The position numbers were made by a program, and so were the translations under genes. The notes under the pieces are model-generated. The model was not told the origin of the DNA and searched no databases. It saw nothing but the letters and a program-made list of their open reading frames with translations. A DNA stretch of 64,000 nucleotides, from contig NZ_KB899099.1 of the NCBI RefSeq assembly GCF_000378045.1, forward strand, positions 1-64,000, in the 5' to 3' direction. The DNA is from Marinobacterium rhizophilum DSM 18822 (GTDB lineage Bacteria; Pseudomonadota; Gammaproteobacteria; Pseudomonadales; Balneatricaceae). Of this stretch, positions 63,705 to 64,000 are shown piece by piece (the stretch's first letter is position 1; each line of letters begins with the position of its first letter).

Positions 63705-64000
63705 TCAACACTCGATGGCGTTGACCGCCAGACCGCCGCGGGACGTTTCCTTGTACTTGTCCTGCATGTCGCGGCCGGTTTCCAGCATGGTGCGAATAAC
63801 CTTGTCCAGCGAGATGAAGTGCTCACCGTCGCCGCGCAACGCCATCTGGGTGGCGTTGATCGACTTCATGGCGGCAATGGCATTACGTTCGATGCAGGGT
63901 ACCTGCACCAGGCCACCCACAGGGTCGCAGGTCAGGCCGAGATTGTGCTCCAGGGCGATCTCAGCGGCGTTCTCCACCTGCTCAGGGGTACCGCCCATCA
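63705..64000 (-). CDS. L-serine ammonia-lyase, C-terminal part (partial)
   Basis: Only the C-terminal ~98 residues are visible; the gene continues past the window on the right. It has [19 protein letters not shown] with two of the iron-sulfur cysteines of bacterial serine dehydratases, [11 protein letters not shown] and the terminal Cys. It converts serine to pyruvate and ammonia. Next to betaine genes it fits the glycine-to-serine-to-pyruvate end of the pathway, though transcription with them is not shown. Confidence 0.93.
   Translation of the reverse strand, partial: MGGTPEQVENAAEIALEHNLGLTCDPVGGLVQVPCIERNAIAAMKSINATQMALRGDGEHFISLDKVIRTMLETGRDMQDKYKETSRGGLAVNAIEC

Overview
The window looks like a chromosomal segment of a marine gammaproteobacterium of the Oceanospirillales/Marinobacterium type. 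This rests on the conserved recX-alaS-lysC-csrA-tRNA-Ser-tRNA-Arg order, a Pseudomonas-like gbc/dgc glycine-betaine catabolic cluster, a Na+-translocating oxaloacetate decarboxylase, a TRAP transporter and a BCCT betaine carrier. The genus is an inference. No prophage, transposase, CRISPR array or rRNA was seen.

Layout. 1-2.5 kb: TRAP permeases (the first cut by the window edge) and a MobA/MocA-like nucleotidyltransferase whose 3' end lies in a duplicated scrap of the TRAP gene. 2.9-3.4 kb: a small membrane protein. 3.6-8.6 kb (minus): a caa3-type cytochrome oxidase operon with a diheme subunit II. 8.6-9.2 kb: a gene-free stretch with a cluster of DnaA-box-like nonamers. 9.2-12 kb: a TPR protein with a degenerate receiver domain, then a histone-deacetylase-family enzyme. 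12.2-15.6 kb (minus): oadGAB. 15.9-23.4 kb (minus): thiI, three tRNAs plus a tRNA relic, csrA, lysC, alaS, recX; recA is not next to recX. 23.5-26.2 kb: a thioredoxin-fold protein, an inositol-phosphatase-family protein, and a CaCA cation exchanger with a yybP-ykoY (Mn2+) riboswitch in its leader.

26.3-29.3 kb and 52.5-61.9 kb together form a pathway from glycine betaine to sarcosine: gbcB/gbcA (betaine to dimethylglycine), then dipeptidase, DUF5943, dgcA, dgcB, etfA, etfB (dimethylglycine to sarcosine with electrons passed to ETF), with the regulator gbdR. A BCCT carrier lies between the halves, and an L-serine dehydratase at the right edge fits onward use of the carbon as serine.

The halves are separated by a hydroxamate siderophore region. 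Uptake genes (29.7-38.5 kb) are a FhuF-like reductase, FhuC/D/B-like ABC importer, ABC exporter and TonB receptor. Biosynthesis genes (45.9-52.4 kb) are a PLP decarboxylase, N-monooxygenase, MFS exporter, acyltransferase and NIS synthetase, the desferrioxamine/bisucaberin/putrebactin gene set. Fur-box-like sequences precede fhuF, the receptor and the decarboxylase. The biosynthetic operon sits between intact etfB and a decayed partial etfBA copy at 45.5-45.7 kb, and the reductase/ABC block lies between two related ~94-bp intergenic repeats. Both suggest insertion or rearrangement inside an older betaine locus.

The right end holds a LysR regulator whose 3' end is repeated twice downstream as non-coding relics, then the C-terminal part of serine dehydratase.
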